A stretch of DNA of 64,000 nucleotides, taken from Bryobacteraceae bacterium (lineage in GTDB: Bacteria > Acidobacteriota > Terriglobia > Bryobacterales > Bryobacteraceae). Shown one piece after another: positions 40,008 to 48,592 of the stretch. Each line of letters begins with the position of its first letter. Position 1 is the stretch's first letter. The stretch is taken from positions 1 through 64,000 of the forward strand of contig JAHDVK010000025.1 in the NCBI GenBank assembly GCA_023384675.1, given 5' to 3'. Made by a program: the position numbers and the translations under genes. The notes below the pieces were generated by a model. The model saw only the letters and a list, made by a program, of their open reading frames with translations. It was not told the DNA's origin and ran no database searches.

Positions 40008-40250
40008 GTGAGGGCCAGAATCATCATCTCGAAGGCAAAGGCGGCGCTGCTCAGCGCGGCGCTGCTGGCCTCGTTTGCTGTGATTCCGGTAGTCCCTCCC
40101 GCGCAGCAGTTTGTGGCCACGTACCAGGCCTTGGGCGCCACTGCCGAGCCGCTTTCAATGTGGGAGCGGCTCACCTTCAGCCTGCTGTTGCTGCGTGGCG
40201 CCGGGAAGGCCGCGCCGCACGCCCATGCCCGGAGCGCGGCTCCCCGCTGA
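40008..40250 (+). CDS. Possible small secreted or membrane peptide
   Basis: 80 codons from GTG at 40008; a TTG at 39987 would add seven. One hydrophobic N-terminal segment (AALLSAALLASFAVIPVV) reads like a signal peptide. The rest has no recognised motif and ends in a basic tail. The ribosome binding site is weak. A strong terminator follows at 40272, consistent with a transcript ending here. This is a low-confidence coding call. Confidence 0.4.
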   Translation: MRARIIISKAKAALLSAALLASFAVIPVVPPAQQFVATYQALGATAEPLSMWERLTFSLLLLRGAGKAAPHAHARSAAPR

Positions 40251-40271
40251 GGGCGCCTTCCAGAGAAGCAG

Positions 40272-40301
40272 AAAGGGCGGAGCCGCGAGACTCCGCCCTT
40301 T
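40272..40301. terminator. Bidirectional Rho-independent terminator
   Basis: AAAGGGCGGAG (40272-40282) pairs perfectly with CTCCGCCCTTT (40291-40301), loop of eight bases. The A and T ends make it functional on either strand. It separates the convergent genes ending at 40250 and 40322. Confidence 0.88.
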
Positions 40302-40321
40302 GACCTTAGTATGGCGATGGC

Positions 40322-41620
40322 CTATCTCTTCTTGCCAGCACCCTTCTTGGCCGGAGGCGCCGGCTTTGGCCAGCCGACGACATCCTCGTTGTCCACTTCG
40401 AACACCAGCATGAACGGATCCGCGGTGTATTCCACCGGAACACCCGAGAATTCCAGTTCGGTGCCAGGTTCGATCGGGTTTGGCATCGGGTTGTCGAGCC
40501 GGATCGTCACTTCCGACATGTCGGGCGAGGACAGTCCGAGCACGACTTCCTTCGGCCGCCGTTCGGGGCTGGAACTCACGACCACGCCCTTGAACTTCTC
40601 GACCTTGGTCCCGCCGACTTCCACGCCGCCGGGAACCAGAGTGCCCTTGAAGTTCACGAAGTAGGCGGGGCCGTTCGCGCCGCTCAGTTCCCGCTTAATC
40701 CCCACCCACAGCGCCAGCACCGGCTGCGTCCGCTTCAGTTCCTCCTCCTGCTTGATCAGGATCTCGTCCTTGGACTCGATCTTGAAGCCGGCGGGCGGAA
40801 TTGGGGTGGTCCGGGCCTGCGCAATAATGTCGGCCAAACCCTCCTTGCTGCCGTGGAAGTTGGTGTAGCTCTTCTCGTAATACGCGGTGATCTGTTTCTT
40901 CTGGTCCGGCGGCAGGGCGCCCTCGCCCTCCCGCGAACCCGCGCGAATGAAGTGGTATAACGCGGCAGACTGCTTCTCCAGGTTCCGCTGCTTCGCGATC
41001 ACCGTGCCCGTCCAGAGGCTCACCGCGGCATCGTTCGGGGCATGGTTCAGCGATTCGAGGAAATACTTCTCCGCCTCGACATTCTGATCGCGCTGCATCG
41101 CCACCCAGCCCAGCGTCTTGTTCGCGATACCCGCCATGGCGACTTTCTGCGTCCGCCAGTCGGCTTCGCTCACGCTCTCAGGCTTCTTGGAGGGATCAAA
41201 GGCTTCGTCCAAAATGGACAATAGGCCCTTGCCCGCCCGCTCCCCGCCGGCGAGGGCGTCGGGAGACGTGTCGTTCAGCGAGATCGTCAGCAGGTTCAGC
41301 CAGTAATAGGCGGGGATTGCCTTCGCGTCGTCCTTCAGCCAGTCTTCCGAGGCGGCCTTCATGGCCTTGCCGTCGCCCAACTGCTGATACGTGGTGACGT
41401 ACAGGTTGTGCCTCAGCGTCTTGAACTGGGTGTCCGGATACTTTTGCTTCCACTGGTTGATGAGTCCCAGTTTGGTCTTGGGATCCTGGGCCTTGCCGAT
41501 GGATTCCACCACCAGGTCGTATTCGGCCCGGTCCTTCCATTCCTGGGCCAGTGCACCAGCAGTGCAAAGAGCCCCCAAAACGACGGCCGCGATCGCGCTC
41601 TTTAGATTCAACAGCACCAC
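40322..41620 (-). CDS. Secreted helical-repeat (TPR-like) protein
   Basis: 432 residues, GTG start at 41620 or the second GTG three bases later (AGGAGG directly upstream). Signal peptide VVLGALCTAGALA. The N-terminal two thirds are TPR-like helices: LGLINQWKQKYPDTQFKTLR, NKTLGWVAMQRDQNVEAEKY with FLESLNHAPNDAAVS, and AYYEKSYTNFHGSKEGL. The C-terminal third is a beta domain with GTLVPGGVEVGGTKVEKFKG and a Lys/Pro-rich tail (PPAKKGAGKKR). Such proteins are abundant and uncharacterised in Acidobacteria. No partner gene is linked. 272 bp upstream, to the transporter gene, hold no recognised feature. Confidence 0.78.
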   Translation of the reverse strand: MVLLNLKSAIAAVVLGALCTAGALAQEWKDRAEYDLVVESIGKAQDPKTKLGLINQWKQKYPDTQFKTLRHNLYVTTYQQLGDGKAMKAASEDWLKDDAKAIPAYYWLNLLTISLNDTSPDALAGGERAGKGLLSILDEAFDPSKKPESVSEADWRTQKVAMAGIANKTLGWVAMQRDQNVEAEKYFLESLNHAPNDAAVSLWTGTVIAKQRNLEKQSAALYHFIRAGSREGEGALPPDQKKQITAYYEKSYTNFHGSKEGLADIIAQARTTPIPPAGFKIESKDEILIKQEEELKRTQPVLALWVGIKRELSGANGPAYFVNFKGTLVPGGVEVGGTKVEKFKGVVVSSSPERRPKEVVLGLSSPDMSEVTIRLDNPMPNPIEPGTELEFSGVPVEYTADPFMLVFEVDNEDVVGWPKPAPPAKKGAGKKR

Positions 41621-41892
41621 ATGCCTCCTAAGGTCGGTTCATGGTTCACGATGCGGGGCGCCTGCTCAACACGGCGTCCGTCCGTTCAGGTCCGCAACGA
41701 ATTGTACTTGCGGAAGTATAACGAACGGCCATCGGCCGGGGCAACCGTACGGAGTACCACAGGGTTCCGCCCGTAAACCTCCTATCATACTCGTTCCAGG
41801 CTATCCCGCGGACAGCACTGATTCCTGCCCGTTAGATGCCTGCGCGTTCAGGAATGTTCCCGCGTCACGCATATGCTAAAATCCGGTTCTTC

Positions 41893-43353
41893 ATGCGCGC
41901 GATCGACCTGGGCGTCATTGCCCTCTATCTTGTCGGCATCACTTGGTTCGGCGCCCAGTTCCGCAAGTCCCAACACTCCCTGCGCGATTACTTCCTCGGC
42001 GGCCAAACCTCGCCCTGGTGGGCTATCGCTTTCACCATCGTTTCCGCCGAAACTTCCACGCTCACCGTCATTGGCACCCCCGCACTGTCCTTCGGCGGAA
42101 ACCTCGGTTTCCTTCAGGTGGTGTTTGGCTATCTGCTGGCGCGCATCGTCATCTCCGTTCTCTTCCTGCCCCACTATTTCAAGGGCGACCTGTTCACCGC
42201 CTACGAACTCATGCAGCGCCGCTTCGGCGTCCGGCTCCGCAAACTCACCGCCGGGCTTTTTCTGGTGCTGCGCGCCCTCGCCGAGGGCGTGCGGGTGTTC
42301 GCGATCTCGATTGTCGTCTCCGTCATCCTGGGCACGGGCGAAATGCTTTCCATCGCGGTCATTGTGGGATTGACGCTTTTCTACACGTTCCACGGCGGCA
42401 TGACGGCCGTGATCTGGACCGACGTCGTGCAGATGATCCTTTACATCGCGGGCGCATTGGTCAGCCTCATCGTGATGCTGGACCTGATCCCCGGCGGCTG
42501 GCCCTACGTGATGAACCTGGCCGCCGAAGCAGGCAAGCTGAGCGTGTTCGACTTCCGGTTCGAATTCTCGATGGGCTTTTTCTCGACTACCTACACCTTC
42601 TGGGCCGGCGTGCTGGGCGGCTGCTTCCTCACCACCGCGAGCCACGGCACGGAACAGATGCTCGTGCAGCGCCTGCTGTCGGCCCGCAACCAGCGCGACG
42701 CGCGCACCGCGCTGTTCGCCTCCTGGGCCGTGATCTGTTTCCAGTTCACCTTGTTTCTCTTCATCGGCCTCATTCTTTGGGTTTACTACCGCGATACGGG
42801 CCTGGCTGTTCCGGCCAAGCTCGACCGCATCTACCCGCAGTTCATCTGGGACCACCTGCCCGTGGGCGTGGCGGGCCTCATCATGGCCGCGGTGCTGGCG
42901 GCGGCCATGTCCAACCTGAGTTCGGCGCTGAATTCGCTCGCCTCCACCAGCATCATGGACTTCTATAAGCTGCGATTCACCGGGCGGCAGGAAAGCCACT
43001 ACCTTCGAATGGCTCGCATGGCCACGCTCGTGTGGGGTGTCGTGATGTTTGGCATCGCTTATGTGGCCCGCCATGTGGATTCGGTGCTCGAAGCGGGGCT
43101 TGGCATCGCTTCGATTCTCTACGGCGCGCTGCTCGGAGTCTTCCTGCTGGGCGTGTTGACCAAACGAGTCTCGGAACGCGCCGCGATGGCGGGCATGGTG
43201 GCCGGGTTTTCCGTCAATCTCTACGTCCGGTTCGCCACGCCCATCGCCTGGACCTGGTATGTGCTCATCGGTACCCTCGTGACGGCGGGTGTGGCGATGC
43301 TCGCTTCGGTCCTGCTGGGCGACTACCGGAAGCAGGCGCCCGCGCATGAGTAG
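41893..43353 (+). CDS. Sodium:solute symporter (SSS family)
   Basis: 486 residues from ATG at 41893, the start that begins the first transmembrane helix (AIDLGVIALYLVGITWFGAQ); longer starts add a non-family stretch. About 13 hydrophobic helices follow. Family features: FLGGQTSPWWAIAFTIVSAE, FLPHYFKGDLFTAYELMQRR, FSMGFFSTTYTFWAG and AAVLAAAMSNLSSALNSLA, the last being the conserved core helix with the sodium-site serines. Substrates include sugars, amino acids and organic acids; none can be assigned. Its stop overlaps the start of the next transporter by eight bases. Confidence 0.92.
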   Translation: MRAIDLGVIALYLVGITWFGAQFRKSQHSLRDYFLGGQTSPWWAIAFTIVSAETSTLTVIGTPALSFGGNLGFLQVVFGYLLARIVISVLFLPHYFKGDLFTAYELMQRRFGVRLRKLTAGLFLVLRALAEGVRVFAISIVVSVILGTGEMLSIAVIVGLTLFYTFHGGMTAVIWTDVVQMILYIAGALVSLIVMLDLIPGGWPYVMNLAAEAGKLSVFDFRFEFSMGFFSTTYTFWAGVLGGCFLTTASHGTEQMLVQRLLSARNQRDARTALFASWAVICFQFTLFLFIGLILWVYYRDTGLAVPAKLDRIYPQFIWDHLPVGVAGLIMAAVLAAAMSNLSSALNSLASTSIMDFYKLRFTGRQESHYLRMARMATLVWGVVMFGIAYVARHVDSVLEAGLGIASILYGALLGVFLLGVLTKRVSERAAMAGMVAGFSVNLYVRFATPIAWTWYVLIGTLVTAGVAMLASVLLGDYRKQAPAHE

Positions 43354-44740
43354 CCCAGGCCTCCGTCGTGAACTCGGCCCCTGGAGCGCCGCCTCGATCG
43401 TGGTCGGCACCGTGATCGGCAGCGGTATTTTCCTGGTTCCCAAGACGATGGTAATGAATACGGGCACTCCCGAAATGGTGTTGCTCGTGTGGGTTTTCGG
43501 CGGGCTGCTCTCGCTGGCGGGCGCACTGACCTACGCCGAAATGGCCGCCGCCATGCCCGAGGCCGGAGGCGAGTACGTCTATCTCAGCAAAGCTTACGGT
43601 CCTTTCTGGGGGTTTTTGTTCGGCTGGACGCAAATGTGGGTCGCCAAGAGCGGATCCATCGCCACCATCGCCACGGGTTTCGCACTGTATCTCGCCAATT
43701 TCTATCCCGCGCTCGATCACACCCTGTTCTTCATTCCCTTGCCGATCGGTGAAGGCGGTGCGTTTCTGCCGGTAAATGGGGGCCAATTGGCGGCCATCAC
43801 GCTGATTTTGGGCCTGGGCGGGCTGAACTGGTTCGGGGTCCGCGAGGCCGCGGGCGTGCAGGTGGCCGTCACGCTGCTCAAGGTCGCCTTGATCGGCGGC
43901 GTGATCGCCGCCGGGCTGTTCGCCGGGAAGGGCGAAATGGCGAATTTTGCCACCAATACGCCCGCTCCAGGTGGCATTCTTGGCTTTTTTGCCGCTCTCG
44001 TCGCGGCGCTCTGGGCCTACGACGGCTGGAATAACGTCAGCATGGTTTCGGGCGAGATCAGACAGCCGCAGCGCAATCTCCCGCTGGCCCTGATCATGGG
44101 TACCGGGATTGTGATGGGGATCTATTTGCTGACGAATTTGGCCTATTTCTACGTGCTGCCGGCCGCGGAAGTCGCCGCCAGCGACCGCGTGGCTTCGGTC
44201 ATGATGCGTGCGGTTGTCGGCGAATGGGGCGCGACAGCCGTTTCTGTGGCCGCGTTGATCTCCATGTTTGCGGCGCTGAATGGAAGCCTGCTCTCCGGCT
44301 CTCGTATTCCTTATGCGCTCGCCCGCGACGGATTGTTTTTCCGCCGCTTCGCCGAAGTGAGCGAGCGCCACCGTACGCCCGGATTCTCCGTTCTCGCGCT
44401 CAGCGCCTGGAGCGCGGTACTAGTATTAAGCGGCCGCTACGACCAGTTGCTGACCATGGTGATCTTTCCCAGTTGGATTCTGTACGGCATGAGCACCGCG
44501 GCTGTGATCGTGCTCCGGCGTAAGCATCCGGATCTGCCCCGCCCCTATCGTACCCTCGGCTATCCTGTTGTGCCCCTTCTATTTGTTGGGGTTGCCGCCG
44601 CGCTTTTGGCGGTAACTCTCGAGAAATCTCCCCGCGAATCGGCCCTCGGGCTGATCGTGATTGCCGCCGGAATTCCCTTCTATCTCCACTGGAAGCGCCG
44701 CCTCGCTGGTTCCGCTCCCGACCCGCCTCGCCACCCCTGA
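43346..44740 (+). CDS. APC-superfamily amino acid permease
   Basis: 464 residues from ATG at 43346 inside the end of the SSS gene. Twelve hydrophobic helices. Starts with the family's unwound helix 1 signature ASIVVGTVIGSGIFLVPKTM. Helix 3 region AEMAAAMPEAGGEYVYLSKA and YDGWNNVSMVSGEIRQPQRN are also characteristic. It exchanges or imports amino acids or polyamines by proton symport. The overlap with the symporter indicates co-translation, suggesting linked nutrition; what the two transporters share is unknown. The stop is followed after 12 bp by the first of two palindromes. Confidence 0.93.
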   Translation: MSSPGLRRELGPWSAASIVVGTVIGSGIFLVPKTMVMNTGTPEMVLLVWVFGGLLSLAGALTYAEMAAAMPEAGGEYVYLSKAYGPFWGFLFGWTQMWVAKSGSIATIATGFALYLANFYPALDHTLFFIPLPIGEGGAFLPVNGGQLAAITLILGLGGLNWFGVREAAGVQVAVTLLKVALIGGVIAAGLFAGKGEMANFATNTPAPGGILGFFAALVAALWAYDGWNNVSMVSGEIRQPQRNLPLALIMGTGIVMGIYLLTNLAYFYVLPAAEVAASDRVASVMMRAVVGEWGATAVSVAALISMFAALNGSLLSGSRIPYALARDGLFFRRFAEVSERHRTPGFSVLALSAWSAVLVLSGRYDQLLTMVIFPSWILYGMSTAAVIVLRRKHPDLPRPYRTLGYPVVPLLFVGVAAALLAVTLEKSPRESALGLIVIAAGIPFYLHWKRRLAGSAPDPPRHP

Positions 44741-44752
44741 AATGCGAATCTT

Positions 44753-44768
44753 GTTCCGGAATCGGAAC
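44753..44768. promoter_or_regulatory. Palindromic operator-like site 1
   Basis: GTTCCGGAATCGGAAC: arms GTTCCG and CGGAAC around GAAT; including flanking bases the arms extend to eight (TTGTTCCG / CGGAACAA). Its arms are identical to those of the site at 44836. Centre-to-centre distance is 83 bp, about eight helical turns, so a dimeric or looping regulator could bind both on one face. It sits between the permease stop and a possible promoter. Confidence 0.6.
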
Positions 44769-44775
44769 AAACCTC

Positions 44776-44804
44776 TTGTAACTTGGGAAAAAGTAAGGTA
44801 AAAA
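44776..44804 (+). promoter_or_regulatory. Possible sigma-70 promoter for the AT-hook gene
   Basis: TTGTAA (44776-44781), a 17-bp spacer and TAAAAA (44799-44804) lie in the only A/T-rich stretch of the region, between the two palindromes and about 100 bp upstream of the small gene. Consistent with -35/-10 elements under palindrome control. Only a weak match; no transcript evidence. Confidence 0.4.
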
Positions 44805-44835
44805 AATGTTAGGCGGCTTGGGCTGAAACGCCGCT

Positions 44836-44851
44836 GTTCCGATTTCGGAAC
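44836..44851. promoter_or_regulatory. Palindromic operator-like site 2
   Basis: GTTCCGATTTCGGAAC, with the same six-base arms as site 1 (44753) and a different centre (ATTT). It lies about 30 bp downstream of the possible promoter and 57 bp upstream of the AT-hook start codon, so occupancy would block or attenuate transcription. The regulator is unknown. Confidence 0.6.
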
Positions 44852-44907
44852 CGTTGACCGGAGGAAGACGGAGCGGCCCAGGTCCAAATTTGCAGGGAGC
44901 TAACAAC

Positions 44908-45111
44908 ATGGATGTTACTAAAATGCTGGCGGAATTACGCCAGGAACGCCAGGCGATTGAGGAAGCCATTCTGACTTTGGACCGCCTCGCTCGCGGCCAG
45001 GGCAAGAGGCGCGGACGTCCACCCGCCTGGATGGCAGCCCTCAAGGAAAAGCCCGCGGCCAAAACCCCCGGCCGCCGCGGCCGTCCGCCGAAGGCTTCGA
45101 AAGAAGGCTAG
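44908..45111 (+). CDS. Small protein with two AT-hook motifs and a coiled-coil helix
   Basis: 67 residues from ATG at 44908, with GGGAG upstream. The N-terminal 27 residues form one charged amphipathic helix (VTKMLAELRQERQAIEEAIL) with hydrophobic positions fit for dimerisation. Two AT-hook-like motifs follow, KRRGRPPAW and GRRGRPPKA, separated by a Lys/Ala linker. AT-hooks bind the minor groove of A/T-rich DNA, so this is probably a dimeric DNA-binding or nucleoid protein. Control by the twin palindromes upstream is inference. A very strong stem-loop follows the gene. I know no named family with this layout. Confidence 0.72.
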   Translation: MDVTKMLAELRQERQAIEEAILTLDRLARGQGKRRGRPPAWMAALKEKPAAKTPGRRGRPPKASKEG

Positions 45112-45162
45112 GCTTTCGGCCGGACCGCCGTAAGGGAAGGCTTTTTATCAACCCCAATCAAC

Positions 45163-45188
45163 CTTGGGCCCGGTTCGCCGGGCCCAAG
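45163..45188. terminator. Strong GC stem-loop between convergent genes
   Basis: CTTGGGCCCGG (45163-45173) and CCGGGCCCAAG (45178-45188) pair perfectly over 11 bp around a TTCG-type loop. There is no long T run on either side, so termination could be bidirectional but weak, or the element may protect 3' ends. It separates the AT-hook gene and the convergent hydrolase gene. Confidence 0.65.
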
Positions 45189-45205
45189 CCATTTCCGCGG
45201 CCTCC

Positions 45206-47533
45206 CTACCGGTACAGCAAATACTTCCGCCGCTTCTCCAGAAACCCTGCCAGCTTTTCCGCCAGCGCCGGCTCCAGAAACCGCGGATCCACGCCCGCTT
45301 TGAGTTGCTCTACCAATTCCCGGCTCCCAATCAACCTGATATTTCTGTCAAGATCAATCTGCCCAGGATACAGCCGGTTGATCGCGCCGATCAGTTCCAA
45401 TCCCAGCCGGATTCCGGAGAGACCTTCCCGGTCGGTGACGACGAAGCGCACGCCTTCGATGGTCTTGCCCTCGAAATTCGACGATTGCGGCGTGAACCGC
45501 GTCGGGTAAGCGCGGACGCCCGGCACCTGGCGGCGGTTCAGCTCCGCGGCCAGTTCCACGCCCGAGATCCAGTCCGCGCCCACCTGTTCGAAGGGCGCAT
45601 CGGTGCCGCGGCCCACGCTCCAGTTGCGCGAGTATTCGATCAGCGCCAGCCCGGGGTAGAGCAGCGCCGCATTGAGGCTGCGCATCGAGGGCGAGGGGTC
45701 CACCCACGTCAGCCCAGTGGCGTCCCACCAGTCGCCGCGGAGCCAGTCCTTCATTTGGATTACTTCCAGGCGCGCGCCGACCTTGTCTTCGGTATTGATC
45801 ATGCGCGCCAGTTCGCCCAGTGTCATTCCGTGGCGCAGCGGCATCACCGTGCAGGCGACAAATGTGATCAGATCCTCGTCCACCATGGGGCCTTCCACAT
45901 GGACCCCGTTAATGGGGTTGGGGCGGTCGAGCACGATGAAATCCTTGTTTGCGGCGGCGGCGGCCTCCATGGCGTTTTTCATGGTCGAGGAGTAGGTGTA
46001 GAAACGCGCGCCGATGTCCTGGATATCGAAGACCAGCACGTCGATTTCATTGAGCATCGCGGGGCTTGGCTTGCGGTCCTTGCCCTGGTAGAGGCTCCAG
46101 ACGGTCAGGCCGCTGGCTTCGTCCTTGCCGTGGCCGACATTTTCGTGATCTTCGGTGCCCAGCAGTCCGTGTTCGGGGCTGAATAAGGCGGTCAAGTTCA
46201 CACCCCCGGCGAGCATCGCATCGATATTGCGGCGGCCGTCGCGGGTGCGCCCGGTGTGGTTTGTGATCAGGCCGGCGCGGCGGCCCTTGAGGCGCGCAAA
46301 GCCCTCGGCTTCGAGAACGTCGATGCCGGTCATCACTTTCACCGTTCGCGCGATCATGCGGCGCGGCGGCGTGCCCTGGGCGGTTTCGAGGTAGCTGGTC
46401 AGCAGGACGTCCTGCGCCTCCACGCCCAGAGCGGCTGCGGCAATGGTGGCCACGCGCGCCCGCAGCGGGCTGATCGCGCGCCGGAGGCGCGGATGGACGC
46501 TATTGGACAGCAGCACCACGTATGTGTTCGTCACCGGGTCCATCCACAGGGAGGTGCCCGTGAAGCCGGTGTGGCCGAACGAGCCGACGGGGAAGAGTTC
46601 GCCGCGGTTCGAGGAAAAGGGCGAGTCGATGTCGAAGCCGAGGCCGCGCAGGATGGGCTGGTGCGGCGGCGTATTCGGTTCGGTGAACTTGCGCACCGTG
46701 AGCGGGCTGAAGATGCGCGGGCCGCCATTGCGCTGGCCGCTTTCGAGCATCATCTCGGCCCAACGCGAGAGGTCGGCGGCGGTGGAGAACAGTCCGGCAT
46801 GGCCCGCCACGCCGCCCATGTAACGGGCCGTGGGGTCGTGGACGATGCCGCGCAGGATCTGGCCTTCCACTCTTTCCGTGGGAGCGATGCGCTTGCGCAG
46901 CGCGGGGGGCGGGTTGAAGCGGGTGTCCTTCATGCCGAGGGGCTGGAAGACACGCTCGGCCACGAACTGGTCGAGCGGCTTGCCGCTCACCTTGCGGACG
47001 ATCTCGCCCAGCAGCACGAAATTGATGTCGCTGTAGATGAAGCGCTGGCCGGGTTCGGCGACGGGCCGGTCAATCAGCGCCAGCCGGATTCCGGTGTCGT
47101 AGCCGGACCATTTCGGCTTGAGGTCCACGTCCGGCCGCAGCCCGGAAAAGTGAACGAGCAGTTGGCGGATGGTGGCGTCGCTCTTGCCGCCCTGGTAGTC
47201 CGGAAGATAATCGGTCACTTTGTCCGCAAGCCGGATCTTGCCGTCCTCGAACAGCGCCATCACCGCGGAGGTGGTGGCGACGATCTTGGTCAGCGAGGCC
47301 ACGTCGAAGATGGTGTCGAGCGCCATCGGCTCGCGCGCCGGCATCAGCGCCCGCGACCCGTAGGCCTTGCGGTGGAGGATCTTGCCCGGTTGGCCGACGA
47401 TGAGCACCGCGCCGGGGATCTGGTCGTTTTTGATCGCCTCCTCGATCGCCTCGTCCAACTCGGGCGAGCCCGCGAAGCGCTCCTGGGCAGGCAGCGCCAG
47501 CGCGCAGACTAGTAGAAAAAAAGCGAATTTCAT
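45206..47533 (-). CDS. Secreted fusion of a beta-lactamase-family serine hydrolase and NamZ-type exo-muramidase (DUF1343)
   Basis: 775 residues from ATG at 47533, where the signal peptide begins (MKFAFFLLVCALALPAQ). Residues about 20-385 are a serine hydrolase with SxxK (Ser80-Leu-Thr-Lys83 in FDVASLTKI), a Tyr motif (YSDINF) and HTGFTGT near 345. Residues about 400-775 are DUF1343: FARLKGRRAGLITNHTGR, ALFSPEHGLLG, IVLDRPNPINGVHVEGPM and WVDPSPSMRSLNAALLYPG. DUF1343 includes NamZ, which removes N-acetylmuramate from the non-reducing end of peptidoglycan fragments. In B. subtilis namZ (ybbC) stands beside a beta-lactamase-like gene (ybbE) and nagZ; the fusion joins two such parts. Start overlaps the pterin dehydratase stop by four bases. 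Confidence 0.88.
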   Translation of the reverse strand: MKFAFFLLVCALALPAQERFAGSPELDEAIEEAIKNDQIPGAVLIVGQPGKILHRKAYGSRALMPAREPMALDTIFDVASLTKIVATTSAVMALFEDGKIRLADKVTDYLPDYQGGKSDATIRQLLVHFSGLRPDVDLKPKWSGYDTGIRLALIDRPVAEPGQRFIYSDINFVLLGEIVRKVSGKPLDQFVAERVFQPLGMKDTRFNPPPALRKRIAPTERVEGQILRGIVHDPTARYMGGVAGHAGLFSTAADLSRWAEMMLESGQRNGGPRIFSPLTVRKFTEPNTPPHQPILRGLGFDIDSPFSSNRGELFPVGSFGHTGFTGTSLWMDPVTNTYVVLLSNSVHPRLRRAISPLRARVATIAAAALGVEAQDVLLTSYLETAQGTPPRRMIARTVKVMTGIDVLEAEGFARLKGRRAGLITNHTGRTRDGRRNIDAMLAGGVNLTALFSPEHGLLGTEDHENVGHGKDEASGLTVWSLYQGKDRKPSPAMLNEIDVLVFDIQDIGARFYTYSSTMKNAMEAAAAANKDFIVLDRPNPINGVHVEGPMVDEDLITFVACTVMPLRHGMTLGELARMINTEDKVGARLEVIQMKDWLRGDWWDATGLTWVDPSPSMRSLNAALLYPGLALIEYSRNWSVGRGTDAPFEQVGADWISGVELAAELNRRQVPGVRAYPTRFTPQSSNFEGKTIEGVRFVVTDREGLSGIRLGLELIGAINRLYPGQIDLDRNIRLIGSRELVEQLKAGVDPRFLEPALAEKLAGFLEKRRKYLLYR

Positions 47534-47826
47534 GACATTCTCAGGGCAAACCGGTCCAGCACGCGCGCGAGTTCGACATCCTTTGCAGTGATGCCCCCGG
47601 AGTCGTGCGTGGTGAGGTCCACGGCCACGCGATTCCAGACATTGAACCACTCGGGATGGTGGTTCAGCTTTTCGATCTCCATCGCCGAGGCGCTCATGAA
47701 CGCGAAGGCGTGCACGAAATCGGGGAACTGGTATTCCCGGTGGAGCTTGCCGGCTACGATCCGCCACTCGGGCAGCGAGGCGAGCGCTTCGCTGAGTTCA
47801 GTTTCGGTCAGTTTCGCGATTGGCAT
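47530..47826 (-). CDS. phhB: Pterin-4a-carbinolamine dehydratase
   Basis: 98 residues. The family core is clear: MEIEKLNHHPEWFNVWNRV with the catalytic histidines of the HHPEW motif, then VDLTTHDSGGITAKDVELA. The enzyme recycles the hydroxylated tetrahydropterin made by aromatic amino acid hydroxylases; it may also be a dimerisation cofactor or a side enzyme of molybdopterin metabolism. No phenylalanine hydroxylase is in the window. The stop overlaps the next gene's start in ATGA form, so it is coupled with the muropeptide fusion, a pairing of no obvious metabolic logic. An A/T-rich leader (47827-47870) separates it from the SDR gene. Confidence 0.95.
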   Translation of the reverse strand: MPIAKLTETELSEALASLPEWRIVAGKLHREYQFPDFVHAFAFMSASAMEIEKLNHHPEWFNVWNRVAVDLTTHDSGGITAKDVELARVLDRFALRMS

Positions 47827-47871
47827 GTTTTTCCCCTAATTTGACGTGTTTTTGATGCATTTTTGCGCGTT

Positions 47872-48555
47872 TTAGCGCCCTTCCAGCGGCATCAGCGCGC
47901 CGTTTGTGCCGGCGCCCGCCTCCGATGCGAGCCAGGCCAGCAGGGAAGCGATTCTCTCCGGGGCCACCCATTTCGTGAAGTCGGCTTCGGGCATGGCGGC
48001 GCGGTTGGCGGGCGTATCGATGGTTCCGGGGAGGATGGCGTTGGCGGTATAGCCGCTCTTGCGGCCTTCGGCGGCGAGCACCTGAATGAGAGCGTGCAGC
48101 CCGGCTTTGGACACGGCATAGGCGCTCAGGCCGGGAGCGGGTTTGAGACCGGCGAGCGCGCCGATGGCGAGCAGGCGGCCGCGGCCGGGGGTCAGCGCGG
48201 GGACGGCCGCGCGGAACATCGCGAAAGCGGCGCGGAGGTTGAGATCGAGCATGCGGTCGAAGGTTTCGATACTGGTCTGCTCGATGGGTCCGTCCATGGC
48301 GAAACCGCCCGCGAGTTGAATGACGGCCTCGAGACCGCCGAGCGCGGCCACGGCCGCTTCGACGGTCCGCTCGGCTTCGCCGGGCCGTGTCAGATCGGCG
48401 TTGATGCCGGTGAAGGCTTTGGGCGCGGGCCGCCAATGGCGCGCGGTGCCGGCGACGCGCGCGCCGCCGGCGAGAAACGTCTCCACCACCGGGCCTCCGA
48501 GGGCGCCGCTAGCCCCCACGATGAGCACCCGCAAGCCGTTCACGTCGTGGCGCAT
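47872..48555 (-). CDS. Short-chain dehydrogenase/reductase
   Basis: 227 residues, classical SDR length. Cofactor motif VLIVGASGALGGPVVETF, the acidic or basic residue that would choose the cofactor is Arg (GTARHWRP), which favours NADP. Active site: Ser in AIGALAGLKP and the Tyr-x-x-x-Lys in SAYAVSKAGL. The substrate is unknown. Divergent from the MEMO1-family gene with 37 bp between starts, so regulatory elements must overlap. It may be transcribed with phhB and the fusion gene downstream, 45 bp away. Confidence 0.92.
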   Translation of the reverse strand: MRHDVNGLRVLIVGASGALGGPVVETFLAGGARVAGTARHWRPAPKAFTGINADLTRPGEAERTVEAAVAALGGLEAVIQLAGGFAMDGPIEQTSIETFDRMLDLNLRAAFAMFRAAVPALTPGRGRLLAIGALAGLKPAPGLSAYAVSKAGLHALIQVLAAEGRKSGYTANAILPGTIDTPANRAAMPEADFTKWVAPERIASLLAWLASEAGAGTNGALMPLEGR

Positions 48556-48592
48556 TCTCTCATTCTGCCTGAATCGGGTGCATCATGAAGAA

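Noticed and set aside
41848-43467. Long minus-strand open frame opposite the sodium symporter
   Set aside because: Same reason: low-complexity His/Arg/Gln composition and a clear transporter on the plus strand.
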